A DNA stretch of 64,000 nucleotides from Diphasiastrum complanatum (taxonomy: Eukaryota > Streptophyta > Lycopodiopsida > Lycopodiales > Lycopodiaceae): the NCBI GenBank assembly GCA_029204225.1, contig CM055109.1, positions 36,554,991 through 36,618,990 on the forward strand, given 5' to 3'. This document shows positions 55,117-64,000 of this stretch, one piece after another; position 1 is the first letter of the stretch, and each line of letters begins with the position of its first letter. The notes below the pieces were generated by a model. It searched no databases, was not told where the DNA came from, and saw nothing but the letters and a program-made list of their open reading frames with translations. The translations under genes were made by a program, and so were the position numbers.

Positions 55117-55425
55117 ATATATCTATCTATCTATATATACATACATATATATATATATATATGTATATATATATCATAGTACCCTCTGGTACCGCTGGTA
55201 TGGTACCGCCGGTACCATATCAGTGGTACCGCCGGTACGGTACCGCCCTGGGATCCGCGGTACCAGGGCGGTACCATTTTTAATATTTTTTTTTATTTTT
55301 TAATATATTTTTAGTAATTTTTTTTTGCATATTAACTACCAAAAAAGGACAAAAAAAAGTAAAAAGAGGGGGTTCTTGGTGTAAAAAAAGAGGGTACAGT
55401 ACATGATGCAGGGGACCGTTGCAAT
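55117..55425. repeat. (TA)n tract, GGTACC-rich repeats and hairpin
   Basis: A TATC/TA-rich tract (55117-55180) is followed by repeated GGTACCGCCGGTACC words (55186-55240) and a perfect 13-bp inverted repeat, GGTACCGCCCTGG (55239-55251) with CCAGGGCGGTACC (55263-55275). A/T-rich DNA follows to 55380. Confidence 0.8.
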
Positions 55426-55596
55426 GGCACATGGGCACTGCGAGTGAGCAGACCGAGGGGCCAATGGGAGACCAACACAGGGGGGTAGCATCACATGGGG
55501 GCAAGTACAGAGGCACATGGGCATTGTGGGTGAGCAGACCATGGGCCCAATGGGAGACCAACACAGGGGGGAGCATCACATGGGGGCGGGTACGGA
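55426..55596 (+). repeat. 86-bp tandem duplication upstream of ORF
   Basis: ggcacatgggcactgcgagt starts copy 1 (55426-55511) and ggcacatgggcattgtgggt copy 2 (55512-55596). The copies share gaccaacacaggggg and catcacatgggggc. A third start (ggcacatgga) lies at 55597. They sit just upstream of the TATA-like box. Confidence 0.9.
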
Positions 55597-55645
55597 GGCA
55601 CATGGAGGGATGATGGGGATCCACATGGCCGATCAGGCTGTGGGG

Positions 55646-55652
55646 ATAAATA
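55646..55652 (+). promoter_or_regulatory. TATA-like box of the small ORF
   Basis: ggggATAAATAggcac, 180 bases before the ATG at 55826 and 50 bases after the tandem repeats. Confidence 0.5.
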
Positions 55653-55825
55653 GGCACTCACAATGCCATTGTGGTCGGCATTTTCAGAGGCTGTGAGAGG
55701 GCTAGTGATAGACAGTGAGAGAGCAAGCGAGAGCCGGTGACAGGCTGTGAGAGGCTGTTTGAGAGCCAGGGTGCTGTGAGAGGGTGTTCAAGGATCAGGG
55801 TGCTGTGAGGAGAAGGTCGATCGAG

Positions 55826-56191
55826 ATGGCTGAGCGAATACCACCGAAGCCCGAGGGCGAAGCCAGGAGAAAGCTTGAGGAAGATATCCGAAGGCACAAC
55901 GAGAGGCATCGGAAGCAAGAGGCAGATATCCGAGAGATGCTGCGACAGACTCGACAGAGAAATCCGGAACCGGAGCCACCCGCCCCCGCTGTGGATCCTG
56001 TCCCCGCTGTCGAGCTGGATCTGGATGAGCAGATCGGAATGAATTTCACACGACGGCAGCTCATCATGGTCAGGGAAAGGGCGGCCAGACGTCGGGCTAA
56101 CCAGGAGGCAGCTCGGGCTAACCGGGAGGCAGAGCAAGAGCGACAAAACAATGCACCAGACGAGGGCGAGGAGTCGGTGGAGGATCAGTGA
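55826..56191 (+). CDS. Small charged coiled-coil-like protein of unknown function
   Basis: MAERIPPKPEGEARRKLEED leads into a long Arg/Glu/Gln-rich helix-prone run (RRHNERHRKQEADIREML), a proline-rich hinge (PEPEPPAPAVDPVPAVELD) and a second basic helical part (RRQLIMVRERAARRRANQEA), ending GEESVEDQ. 121 codons, no stops; the ATG at 55826 (gagATGgct) has better context than the upstream in-frame ATG at 55784. I do not recognise the family. It converges with the hAT-3 transposase (stop at 56715), inside what may be the same transposon, so it could be an accessory protein or an unrelated gene. Heptad regularity was not calculated. Confidence 0.5.
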   Translation: MAERIPPKPEGEARRKLEEDIRRHNERHRKQEADIREMLRQTRQRNPEPEPPAPAVDPVPAVELDLDEQIGMNFTRRQLIMVRERAARRRANQEAARANREAEQERQNNAPDEGEESVEDQ

Positions 56192-56714
56192 GGGATGTTT
56201 AGAATAGATGAGGTCCACCCGTATGTGGCGGACTGTTGCTATGTAGTTTTCGGCAGTTTATGGTGCAGCAAATAACTAGATGGCTGCTTAAAAAAATGAC
56301 AGTATATGTGATGTTATCCTGATACAACGGTTGAATATATACATAGTTGTTTTTTGTGCAACGCGAGCCTGGTCATGTAAGATGCAATGTTTGTAATTTT
56401 TTTAAATGCAGATGTATTACATGTGTTTATTCAATGTCGTTTGGGGTGTAGGGGTGATTGCTGTGCTCATGATGTAGGTGCATCTATGTGAAGCTAGCAT
56501 TCACTTCAAACGAAATTAAATGAAAATAGGATTCACACACGCACATAGAATTCTTCAACATAAAATAAAGCATCACATGTACAGAGCGACATACGCACAA
56601 TGTGCAGCAAATAATGTAGGCCAAACACTGTATATAATGTGAAAAATCATCTGAGTACAATGGTAGACCGACTGCTAGAGACAAACTACTGAAACTAAAA
56701 CAATAGAGCCACAA

Positions 56715-58343
56715 TCAATGCTCTGGCTCTGACTCAGACGAATGCTCTGGAGACAACTCAGGGCCCCGAGCTGACTCTCGCAGCCGATATCTCTGCCTGT
56801 CTGGAACTGGCATGGGCTGTGTATCCGAGGGGGAAGACTCGTCATCCTCATCCTCCCAATCAGCCTCCGCATCAGCCCATAAGCAGGCCAAACCAACAAC
56901 ACCTGCTCCAACTGGCTGTGATACTGCACCTCTACCTGTACCTGGAGCCCTGCGTGGTCGTCCTCTCCTCCCTGGCAGTTTCTGTGCCTTGCCTTTCTTG
57001 TTCGGTGCACCCTTGGGCCTGCCTGGTCTCTTGCGGACAAGAGGAGCTGTCAATGCCTCGTCACCCCCATGCAAATCACCTGGCTGGCTAGGCTGGGCCC
57101 AAGCTGAGGCCGGCTGGGATAGGGAAGCAAAAGAGGGAACTCCCTGTGCAACTGAGCGAGGAGGATGAGCTCGTGGAGTGTGTGCCCGTGGGGCTGCTGC
57201 AGGTGGAGGAACTGGCTGTGCAGGAGGCGAGTACAGTGGCGATATGTACTGAAAGGGGCGCTGTGGTGGCCGGTACTGGTACATCCTAGGTGCTGCCAAA
57301 GGAGGAGGATGTGACGTGGGTGCTGCCACTGGAGGAGACACTGTGGATGTGGGCGCTGCAAGAGAAAACCTGGGCACAGATGGTGGCCTGCCATGGAGAC
57401 CTGGTGCTGCAGAAGTGGACGGCGATGGAGGGGATGCAGGCCTAAATGGCATCGGTGGCACTGGAGGAGCTGTGCGACGCACATACACCCTCTGAGGAGC
57501 TGGAGGAACTGTAGGCACCTCATGCGGCTGCTCTGGCTGGGACTCTGTGTGTGGCATGCTGGCAAGAGATGATGGGGGCGCCCTGACACTCGGCATCTGC
57601 AAGGCCTCTGAATCCAATGTGGCAACCAAGTCGGCCAGCTGGGCATCCGAATACAAATGCTCTGGGCTCTGGGACTCATCCTGTGCACCAGCCTCTAAAT
57701 CATCCTGTGCACCGACCTCTGAATCATCCTGTGCACCAACCCCTGAATCAACCCAAGCCTCATCCCGTGCCTCATCATGTGCACCCTGTAGACCCTGCAT
57801 GGCCTCCCAATCTGTGCAATGAAAGTCATCAGGTGCCTCCTCTGGTGTGCTGTCGTAGTAACGGCCATGACTCTGTGCTGCACGCATCCAAACATCTGCG
57901 GGACCAGCATCTAAACCACTCTGCCCTCTATCAAGAGCCTCCTCCATCATGTCGACATAGGTAGGTATGCCACTGCCCCCCCCTGTGTGCCCTGCCTGTC
58001 TGCCGGTATAACCTGTGCCATGTGTCCCACCTCTGCCACGTGATGCACCTGTGACCCCTGCCCGTGGCGTGTGCCCTGCACCTGTATAATCTGCCTCATC
58101 CCTCTCTGGTCTGGCAAACACAACCCGAATGGGCTCATCCTCATCATGCTCATCCTCTGACACTGGCTCATCTGCCTCATACAATGGGGGCTCTCTGTGC
58201 TCAAGCCCAAGCTCTCTCTCTCTCATCTCGGCAAGCTCCCTCTCTCTCTCTGCCATCAACTGTGTGCCCAGGTCATCTGCAGGCATGGGATGGGTGCTGT
58301 CCGTAGGCAAGTCAACCTGGCGCTCCAAATCAGATATCTTCGT
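56715..58343 (-). CDS. hAT-3 transposase last exon: proline-rich tail with AT-hooks
   Basis: An open frame of 542 codons starts after acceptor rc ccttgcag. It opens TKISDLERQVDLPTDSTHPM and a Glu-rich helical part (MAERERELAEMRERELGLEH), then an Arg/Gly stretch (GASRGRGGTHGTGYTGRQAG), acidic repeats (VGAQDDSEVGAQDDLEAGAQ), a long Pro/Ala/Ser-rich part (about residues 255-400), and KRPGRPKGAPNKKGKAQKLP followed by GRRGRPRR, two AT-hook-like GRP cores. It ends SPEHSSESEPEH. Such tails are not part of standard hAT transposases. The exon is intact, but the upstream half of the gene is missing. Confidence 0.75.
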   Translation of the reverse strand, partial: TKISDLERQVDLPTDSTHPMPADDLGTQLMAERERELAEMRERELGLEHREPPLYEADEPVSEDEHDEDEPIRVVFARPERDEADYTGAGHTPRAGVTGASRGRGGTHGTGYTGRQAGHTGGGSGIPTYVDMMEEALDRGQSGLDAGPADVWMRAAQSHGRYYDSTPEEAPDDFHCTDWEAMQGLQGAHDEARDEAWVDSGVGAQDDSEVGAQDDLEAGAQDESQSPEHLYSDAQLADLVATLDSEALQMPSVRAPPSSLASMPHTESQPEQPHEVPTVPPAPQRVYVRRTAPPVPPMPFRPASPPSPSTSAAPGLHGRPPSVPRFSLAAPTSTVSPPVAAPTSHPPPLAAPRMYQYRPPQRPFQYISPLYSPPAQPVPPPAAAPRAHTPRAHPPRSVAQGVPSFASLSQPASAWAQPSQPGDLHGGDEALTAPLVRKRPGRPKGAPNKKGKAQKLPGRRGRPRRAPGTGRGAVSQPVGAGVVGLACLWADAEADWEDEDDESSPSDTQPMPVPDRQRYRLRESARGPELSPEHSSESEPEH

Positions 58344-58445
58344 CTGCAAGGTTTAAAATTTGCATGTCAGAGAGACAACTTTTTCAAGAAATGAAATCAA
58401 CATACCAGGAGTCAACCAACATGCTATGAAAGATTAGCTTATCAC

Positions 58446-58607
58446 CTGCAATGCGCTCGTAATGGTCGGAAGCCTCCTGGCGAGACGTGCGTTGGTGCTA
58501 CAGAACACCAACCGCTCCAACTGACTCACTGACAACCGGTTTCTTCTCCTTGTGTGAATCAGTGCCCATGTGCTCCAATTACGCTCACACATAGAGGCAG
58601 CACAGTC
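58446..58607 (-). pseudogene. hAT-3 exon, hAT dimerisation domain
   Basis: The acceptor (rc tgcaccacag region) precedes DCAASMCERNWSTWALIHTR, then RRNRLSVSQLERLVFCSTNA and RLARRLPTITSALQ, ending at a donor GCAG/GTGATA. CERNWSTW...RN...LVFCSTNARLARR is the classic C-terminal hAT dimerisation block. The exon itself is open. Confidence 0.8.
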
Positions 58608-58700
58608 CTGTGGTGCGTGCATTGAAATACTTCAGCACATTGTGGCAAAGGTGAAACTTCAACGAAATACAAAAAATGGAGGATAAAATGAGATGCATAC

Positions 58701-59046
58701 CTGAGAAAGGACACGCAGTGCAAGACGCTGTATAGATGGGTATGTGCTACCGAACATGGTCCACCAGGTAATGGGTAGCTGCCTCCTCTCTGGATCCTGG
58801 GCAGCCGGGTGGCCGAATGTGCCCATGCCGAAACGAAATGCAGCGAGCTCCTCCATGAGCCTGATAGGATCCAAACCTATGTGTGGACCCACCCTGTGAA
58901 TGTACTGAAGCCAATCGGCCTCGAGCTCCCTGTCTGCGATCTGTGTCGGAGAGAGGAAGAGGGGATGCAGCATGTGTGCAACGCTGTGGATACTCCTGTG
59001 GAAGTAGTTCCATCGCGTCTCCCATATGAACTTCAGCTCTGTCATC
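58701..59046 (-). pseudogene. hAT-3 exon, first remaining
   Basis: MTELKFIWETRWNYFHRSIH, HMLHPLFLSPTQIADRELEA, a VGPHIGLDPIRLMEELAAFR block and QLPITWWTMFG, ending LALRVLSQ at donor CAG/GTATGC. The acceptor is rc cctgcag at 59047. The exon is open. Everything 5' of this acceptor is replaced at the inversion joint by the plus-strand copy, so hAT-3 lacks BED and DUF659 parts. Confidence 0.82.
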
Positions 59047-59054
59047 CTGCAGGT

Positions 59055-59370
59055 GAGGGGCATGTGGTTCTACCTTTTGCCATCACCGATTCTGAGCCCT
59101 TCAGAAGGGCATTCCGCCTTGCATAGTCTGTCAGCCCTAGCTGGAGTGTCCCTGGTTCAGAGGTTGTCCGCACACACATGCTGAGAGATAGGGTCGAGTC
59201 CTTGTCTAGGGAGATGGAGCCTCTACGCCGCCACTGGGCCACATATGGATGCAGCATCATGTCCGATGGCTGGACTGATGTCAAGAGGAGGCCGATCCTC
59301 AACATCTTGGTCTCCAGCTGCATGGGTACATAGTTTTTGAGAGCCGTGGACTGCAATAGAGGGGGGAGAG
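59055..59370 (+). pseudogene. hAT-2 transposase, N-terminal DUF659 part
   Basis: EGHVVLPFAITDSEPFRRAF, stop, then WSVPGSEVVRTHMLRDRVES, HWATYGCSIMSDGWTDVKRR and ILNILVSSCMGT, stop, FLRAVDCNRGG. SDGWTD is the first catalytic block. Two in-frame TAGs are present. The reading is cut by the solo LTR at 59371 and resumes at 60551. The BED exon is missing at the inversion joint. Confidence 0.82.
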
Positions 59371-60550
59371 TGTAGCGTAGGCATCCCAAAGGGAGCCGGG
59401 AACCACGACTTAGTTTCCCAGCCTTCAACTCTTGCCATCCAAACCCACTTGACATACAAGCAGCCAACTCGCCAACAACGATCAAACTTAACCAACTTGA
59501 AGTTCCGAAAACCAACATTGAGATCCAACCTGGCGCCATGCCAGATCAGGGGTCCCAATGTGGGTGACTTCCCTCCAAGCAAGCCGCCCGACATACATCA
59601 AACTTAACCAACTCGAAGCTTCGTTAAAAACGAGTAACATCCATTCCAAGCAAGCGGTCTGACTTACATCAGACTTAACCAACTGAAAGCTTCGTCACGA
59701 GCGCTGGAAGCCAACCTGGCGCCACGCCAGACTGGACAGCCATAAACAGGTAACATCCTCCCAAGCAAGCCATCCAACTCAGCCGACAGGTTAGAGCCCG
59801 TTCCCCAAGAACTTAACCCATTCACGTTCATGCAAGGAGCACTCAGAACCACAAGCCGCGACAGATATGGAAAAAACTAGTTCCTGGACCAAATGGTCCC
59901 GACAGCATACCGCTGGCGCCACGGACCGAATGGTCCTGACGGCATACCGCTGGCATCCCGGGATACGACCCTCAGCTATGTGCCAAGTTAAAAATTTTGA
60001 AAGCGGCCTTACAACTGGCGCTTTTACCGAACACTGAAACTCAGGAGGTAATCAAAGTCAGTTTGAGGAAAATCCCACTTTATTGATAAATCTGAGAAGG
60101 TTACATTTCAAGTGTGTGACCAACCCTAGTCTCCGGGGCGCTAGCATGCCAAGGCGAGAGCCATGGCAACATTCCAGCAAGGGAGGCTGAGACTTGGTTG
60201 AGTCGCAACCCGCACTCCCCTATAGTATTGGTGTGATTCGGCACCCCCCCTCATACCAAGCACTCTACCCAAGCTAGTAAAGCACGTTTTTCTCTCTCTA
60301 GGATTTTCTATTTCTAGAAAGTCATTTTCTCTCTCTAGATTTTATTGATCCCCAGGCTTCCTTTAATCATGCCTAGATCGTGTGAGGTGATTGCACAGCG
60401 ATCTGAGCTCTCTGGACTTCGCTAGAACCGGTCAAAGATTTTCAGCCATAGGAACTTGGCGCCGGGAGCAGCAGGGGCGCTGCTGGCGCCAGGGACATAG
60501 TTGGCGCCGATGGCGCCGGAAGTAAAGCTTGTAAAGGTAGCTTTACAACA
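59371..60550 (-). mobile_element. Solo LTR of family X inside hAT-2
   Basis: On the minus strand: TGTTGTAAAGCTACC to GATGCCTACGCTACA, 1,180 bp, with 5-bp flanks GAGAG (59366-59370) and GAGAC (60551-60555), a target duplication with one mismatch. It contains ctctctctctag tracts, polyadenylation-like aataaa contexts and six copies of cttaaccaact (plus strand). No internal element sequence remains. The reading frame of hAT-2 continues across it (CNRGG, then LISANFMYDVIRS). Confidence 0.88.
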
Positions 60551-61188
60551 GAGACTCATATCTGCAAATTTCATGTACGACGTCATTAGGTCTTCCATCC
60601 TGTCCATAGGACCCTAGCATGTCGTTACGGTGGTGACGGACAATGCCACCAACTGTGTTCAGATGGGTGTCCTGCTAGAGGCCGAGTTCCCTCACATCGT
60701 CCATACCCCCCTGTGCGGCGCACGACATAGACCTTCTCATGGGGCACATAGGTGCACTTCCCTGGGTTAGAGCCATCGTCCGCGAGGCCCTCTTCATGGT
60801 GACTTTTGTCACCAGGAAGAGGCGTGTTCTTGCCATGTTCCGGGTGTTCAGCCATTTGCACCTCCGTAAGCCAGCCCCCACACGCTTTGCATTCGACCTG
60901 GTGGTCATCGGCCGTCTGATCAGGTGCAGGGCACAACTTCTACAGATGGTTGCCAGTGATCTTTGGCGTGCTAGTATGTTTCAGCACACGGAGGATGGGG
61001 AGCACTTTTCTTCCACGGTGAGGGGAGACCAGTTCTGGAGGAATGCACAGACATTGTCAGGACTGCTTCGACCACTCTATATTGTGCTTCGCATGGCTGA
61101 CAGCGAGGGGTCCACACTTGGTCTGGTGTATGAGCTCATGGACCGGATCGGACAGTTCCTGCAGCTGCCCATCTTGCAGCCAGAGAGG
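60551..61188 (+). pseudogene. hAT-2 transposase, DUF659 core and helical region
   Basis: It resumes after the LTR: LISANFMYDVIRSSIL, a TAG, then HVVTVVTDNATNCVQMGVLL (second catalytic block). A shift near 60715 interrupts the HDIDLL motif. From 60739: MGHIGALPWVRAIVREALFM, VTFVTRKRRVLAMFRVF, VRGDQFWRNAQTLSGLL and LGLVYELMDRIGQF, ending PEGAG-type donor GAGAG/GTAAGC. In this copy the intron present in hAT-1 after HCIDLL is absent. Confidence 0.83.
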
Positions 61189-61292
61189 TAAGCGATACAG
61201 TGTTATGATTGTTCTTTATCTTTTCAGTGTTTGCTAGTTTGTTTTTCTGTTGATGTTACGTTTTTTCCAAAATTTGCTTCAACTTCGTGCAG

Positions 61293-61640
61293 GATGACGG
61301 AGCTGAGGTTCATCTGGGAGACGCGGTGGAACTACTTTAACAGGAGTATCCACAATGTTGCACACATCTTGCATCCCCTCTTCCTCTCTCCGACACAGAT
61401 ATCAGATAGGGAGCTCGAGTCGGATTGGCTTGAGTACATCTACAGGGTGGGTCCACACATTGGCTTGGATCCTATTAGAGTCATGGAGGAGCTAGCTGCA
61501 TTTCGTTTCGGGATGGGCACGTTCGGTCACCCGGCTGCTCAGGATCCAGAGAGAAGGCAGCTCCCCATACCTGGTGGACCATGTTCGGTAGCACCTATCC
61601 CTCCATACAGCGTCTTGCACTGCGGGTCCTTTCACATGTA
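61293..61640 (+). pseudogene. hAT-2 exon equivalent to hAT-3 58701-59046
   Basis: After cttcgtgcag: MTELRFIWETRWNYFNRSIH, VGPHIGLDPIRVMEELAAFR and QLPIPGGPCS. One T is missing relative to hAT-3 (attacctgg versus atacctgg, near 61567), which shifts the frame out of TWWTMFGS. Confidence 0.85.
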
Positions 61641-61727
61641 TGCATCTCATCTCATCCTCTCTTGTGTGTTTCGTTGACATTCCACCCGTGCACATGTGCT
61701 GAACCATTTCATTGCACGTACCACAGG

Positions 61728-61876
61728 ATTGCGCTGTGAGCGTAATTGGAGCACATGGGCCCTTGTTCACACGAGAAGAAGAAACAGGCTGTCAGTGAGT
61801 CAGTAGAGCGGTTGGTGTTCTGCAGCACCAACGCACGTCTCGCCAGGAGAATGCCGACCATTACGAGCGCATTGCA
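61728..61876 (+). pseudogene. hAT-2 exon, hAT dimerisation domain
   Basis: In one frame: CERNWSTWALVHTRRRNRLS, VSQ and a stop; a shift then leads to LVFCSTNARLARRMPTITS-like sequence. The same exon in hAT-3 is open, so these lesions are specific to this copy. Donor GCAG/GTGATG. Confidence 0.8.
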
Positions 61877-61982
61877 GGTGATGGGCTATTCTCCCATAGC
61901 ATGTTGGTTGACATCTCACTAAAATGTAGGTTTCAATTTTTGATCAAGTTGTTGTCCTGACACGCTCAATTTTGACCTTGCA

Positions 61983-63591
61983 GACGAAGATATCTAATTT
62001 GGAGCGCCAGGTTGACTTGCCTACGGACAACGTCCATCCCATGCCTGCAGATGACTTGGGCACATAGTTGATGGCAGAGAGAGAGAGGGAGCTTGCTGAG
62101 AGAGAGAGAGAGAGAGTTTGGGCTTGAGCACAGGTTGCCTCCATTGTATGAGGCAGATGAGCCAGTGATGAGCATGATGAGGATGAGCCCATTTGGGTTG
62201 TGTTTGCCAGATCAGAGAGGGATGAGGCAGATGATACAGGTGCAGGGCACACGCCACGGGCAGGGGTCACATGTGCATCACGTGGCAGAGGTGGGACACA
62301 TGGCACAGGTTATACCGGGAGACAGGCAGGGCACACACGGGGGGTCAGTGGCATACCTACCTATGTCGATATGATGGGGGAGACTCTTGATAGAGGGCAG
62401 AGTGATTTAGATGCCGGTCCCGCAGCTGCTTGGATGGGTGCAGTACAGAGTCATGGCCGTTACTACGACGGCACACCAGAGGAGGTACCGGATGACTTTG
62501 ATAGCACAGATTGGGAGGCCATGCAGGGTCTACAGGGTGCACATGATGAGGCACGGGTTGATTCAGGGGATGGTGCACAAGATGATTCAGAGGTTGGTGC
62601 ACAGGATGAGTCCCAGAGCCCAGAGCATTTGTATTCAGATGCCCAGCTAGACGACTTGATTGCCACATTGGATTCAGAGGCTCAGCAGATGCCGAGTGTT
62701 AGGGCACCCCCTTCATCTCTTGCCAGCATGCCATACACAGAGTCCCAGCCAGAGCAGCCGCATGAGGTGCCTACAGTTCCTCTAGTTCCTCAGAGGGTAT
62801 ATGTGCGACGCACAGCTCCTCCAGTGCCACCGATGCCATTCAGGCCTGTAGCCCCTCCATCGCCGTCCACTTCTGCAGCACCAAGTCTCCATGGCAGGCC
62901 ACCATCTATGCCCAAGTTTTCTCTTGCAGCGCCCACATCCACAGTGGCTCCTCCAGTGGCAGCACCCACTTCACATCCTCCTCCTTTGGCAACACCCACT
63001 CCACTGGCTCCCCCTTTGGCAGCACCCAGGATGTACCAGTACCGGCCACTGCAGCACCCCTTTCAGTACATATCGCCGCTGTACTTCCCTCCTGCACAGC
63101 CAGTTCCTCCACCAGCAGCAGCCCCACAGGCACACACTCCACGAGCTCATCCTCCTCGCTCAGCTGCACAGGGAGTTCCCTCTTTTGCTTCCCTATCCCA
63201 GCCGGCCTCAGCTTGGGCCCAGCCAAGTGATTTGCATGGGGGTGATGAGGCATTGACAGCTCCTCTTGTCCGCAAGAGACCAGGAAGGCCCAAGGGTGCA
63301 CTGAACAAGAAAGGCAAGGCACAAAAACTGCTAGGGAAGAGAGGACGACCACGCAGGGCTCCAGGTACAGCTAGAGGTGCAGTATTACAGCCAGCTGGAG
63401 CAGGTGTTGTTGGTTTGGCTTGCTTGGGGGCTGATGCGGAGGCAGATTGGGATGATGCTAGTGACGAGTCCTCCTCCTCGGATACACAGCCCATGCCAGT
63501 TCCAGACAGGCACAAATATCAGCTGCGAGAGTTAGCTCGGGGCTCTGAGTTGTCTCCGGAGCATTCATCTGAGTCAGAGCCAGAGCATTGA
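61983..63591 (+). pseudogene. hAT-2 last exon: proline-rich AT-hook tail
   Basis: The acceptor gaccttgcag precedes TKISNLERQVDLPTDNVHPM; an early TAG (ADDLGT then stop) and a shift in the GA-rich part follow. From 62200 the frame is open for 463 codons: RGRGGTHGTGYTGRQAGHTR, an acidic part, PPSSLASMPYTESQPEQPHE, a long Pro-rich part with an 8-residue insertion (TPLAPPLA) compared with hAT-3, KRPGRPKGALNKKGKAQKLL and GKRGRPRR (AT-hook cores), ending SSESEPEH. Confidence 0.8.
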
Positions 63592-64000
63592 ATGTTTCTG
63601 TTATTTTAGTTTCAGTAGTTTGTCTCTAGCAGACGGTCTACCATTGTACTCAGATCATTTTTCACATTATATACAGTGTTTGGCGTACTTTATTTGCTTC
63701 ACATTGTGCGTATGTCGCTTTGTACATGTGATGCTGTATTTTCAATTTTGTGTCAAATTCTATGTGCGTGTGTGAATCTTCTTTTCAACTAATTTCGATT
63801 GAAGTGAATGGTAGCTTCACATAAATGCACCTACATCATGAGCACAACAATTACCCCTACACCCCAAACGACATTTCATAAACACATGTATTACATTTGC
63901 ATTTAAAAAAATTACAGAGATTGCATTTCACATGACCAGGCTCGTGTTGCACAAAAACCAACTATATATTGATTCAGCCGTTGTTTGCTACGATAATCTT

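Larger units (their letters stand above)
56300..59050 (-). repeat. Left arm of a large inverted duplication (hAT-3)
   Basis: Reading minus, this 2.75 kb matches 61290-64000 on the plus strand across exons, introns and 3' flank, with small indels. The match extends past the stop codon through caacgcgagcctggtcatgt (56356) and reaches the window edge in the other arm. Confidence 0.9.
61290..64000 (+). repeat. Right arm of the large inverted duplication (hAT-2)
   Basis: Counterpart of 56300-59050. 63592-64000 is the 3' flank of hAT-2 and matches the reverse complement of 56300-56714 (ctgactcgag/ccattgtactcagat, then caccccaaacgac and gcacaaaaac). The match is still continuing at the window edge. 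Confidence 0.88.

Noticed and set aside
55426-55596. CRISPR-like short repeats
   Set aside because: Only two long adjacent copies without spacers; eukaryotic tandem duplication.
55658-56218. 186-codon minus-strand frame opposite the small charged ORF
   Set aside because: Leu/Ser-rich antisense reading with no start context; the plus frame has the TATA-like box and a better ATG context. It cannot be fully excluded.
57050-57688. 212-codon minus-strand frame rich in His/Leu/Gln
   Set aside because: Alternative frame of the proline-rich hAT-3 exon; the 56715-58343 frame is conserved in hAT-2 and this one is not.
62906-63515. Minus-strand open frames over the hAT-2 tail
   Set aside because: Antisense of the conserved plus-strand tail.

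Overview
The window looks like nuclear DNA of a land plant with a large, retrotransposon-rich genome, probably a seed plant. The signs are Ty1/copia and Ty3/gypsy (chromovirus) LTR elements primed by initiator-Met tRNA (TGGTATCAGAGCC), hAT-superfamily DNA transposons with BED and DUF659-type transposases, (GA)n/(CT)n microsatellites, and small conserved host exons separated by very long introns. I cannot name the species. No rRNA, tRNA or CRISPR locus was recognised.

Layout. 1-2.1 kb: decayed Ty3/gypsy gag-pol on the minus strand, abutting the RNase H end and LTR of a copia element (2.1-3.6 kb). 5.86-9.5 kb: internally deleted copia element (copia-B). 10.06-16.18 kb: nearly intact copia element (copia-A) with two full LTRs, itself inserted in the LTR of another copia-type element. 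17.0-19.4 kb: gypsy RT-RNase H-integrase relic. 20.1-26.5 kb: two complementary halves of one LTR family flanking decayed gag-like DNA. 26.5-33.1 kb: mostly unassignable intergenic or intronic DNA. 35-36.4 kb: two gypsy RT relics in opposite orientations.

The only convincing host gene is on the minus strand: four exons (52.65, 51.61, 50.97 and 33.50-33.17 kb) of a plant LisH/HEAT-repeat protein of the RELCH (KIAA1468) family. Its last intron is 17.4 kb and contains a complete 11.3 kb hAT element (39475-50753) with a perfect 8-bp target duplication. That hAT element carries a 6.15 kb chromovirus (40817-46971) with a perfect 5-bp duplication, so the insertions are nested three deep.

53-64 kb lies upstream of the known host exons and is dominated by hAT DNA: a BED/DUF659 relic, a foldback element, a small convergent ORF with promoter-like tandem repeats, and an inverted pair of related hAT transposase copies. 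One copy is split by a 1.18 kb solo LTR. These transposases end in a very long proline-rich tail with AT-hook-like motifs, the most unusual protein feature in the window.

Apart from the host exons, the long C-terminal hAT exon at 56715-58343 and the small ORF at 55826-56191, essentially every coding stretch shows nonsense codons, frameshifts or deletions. The window is therefore mainly a record of nested and decaying mobile elements around one host gene.
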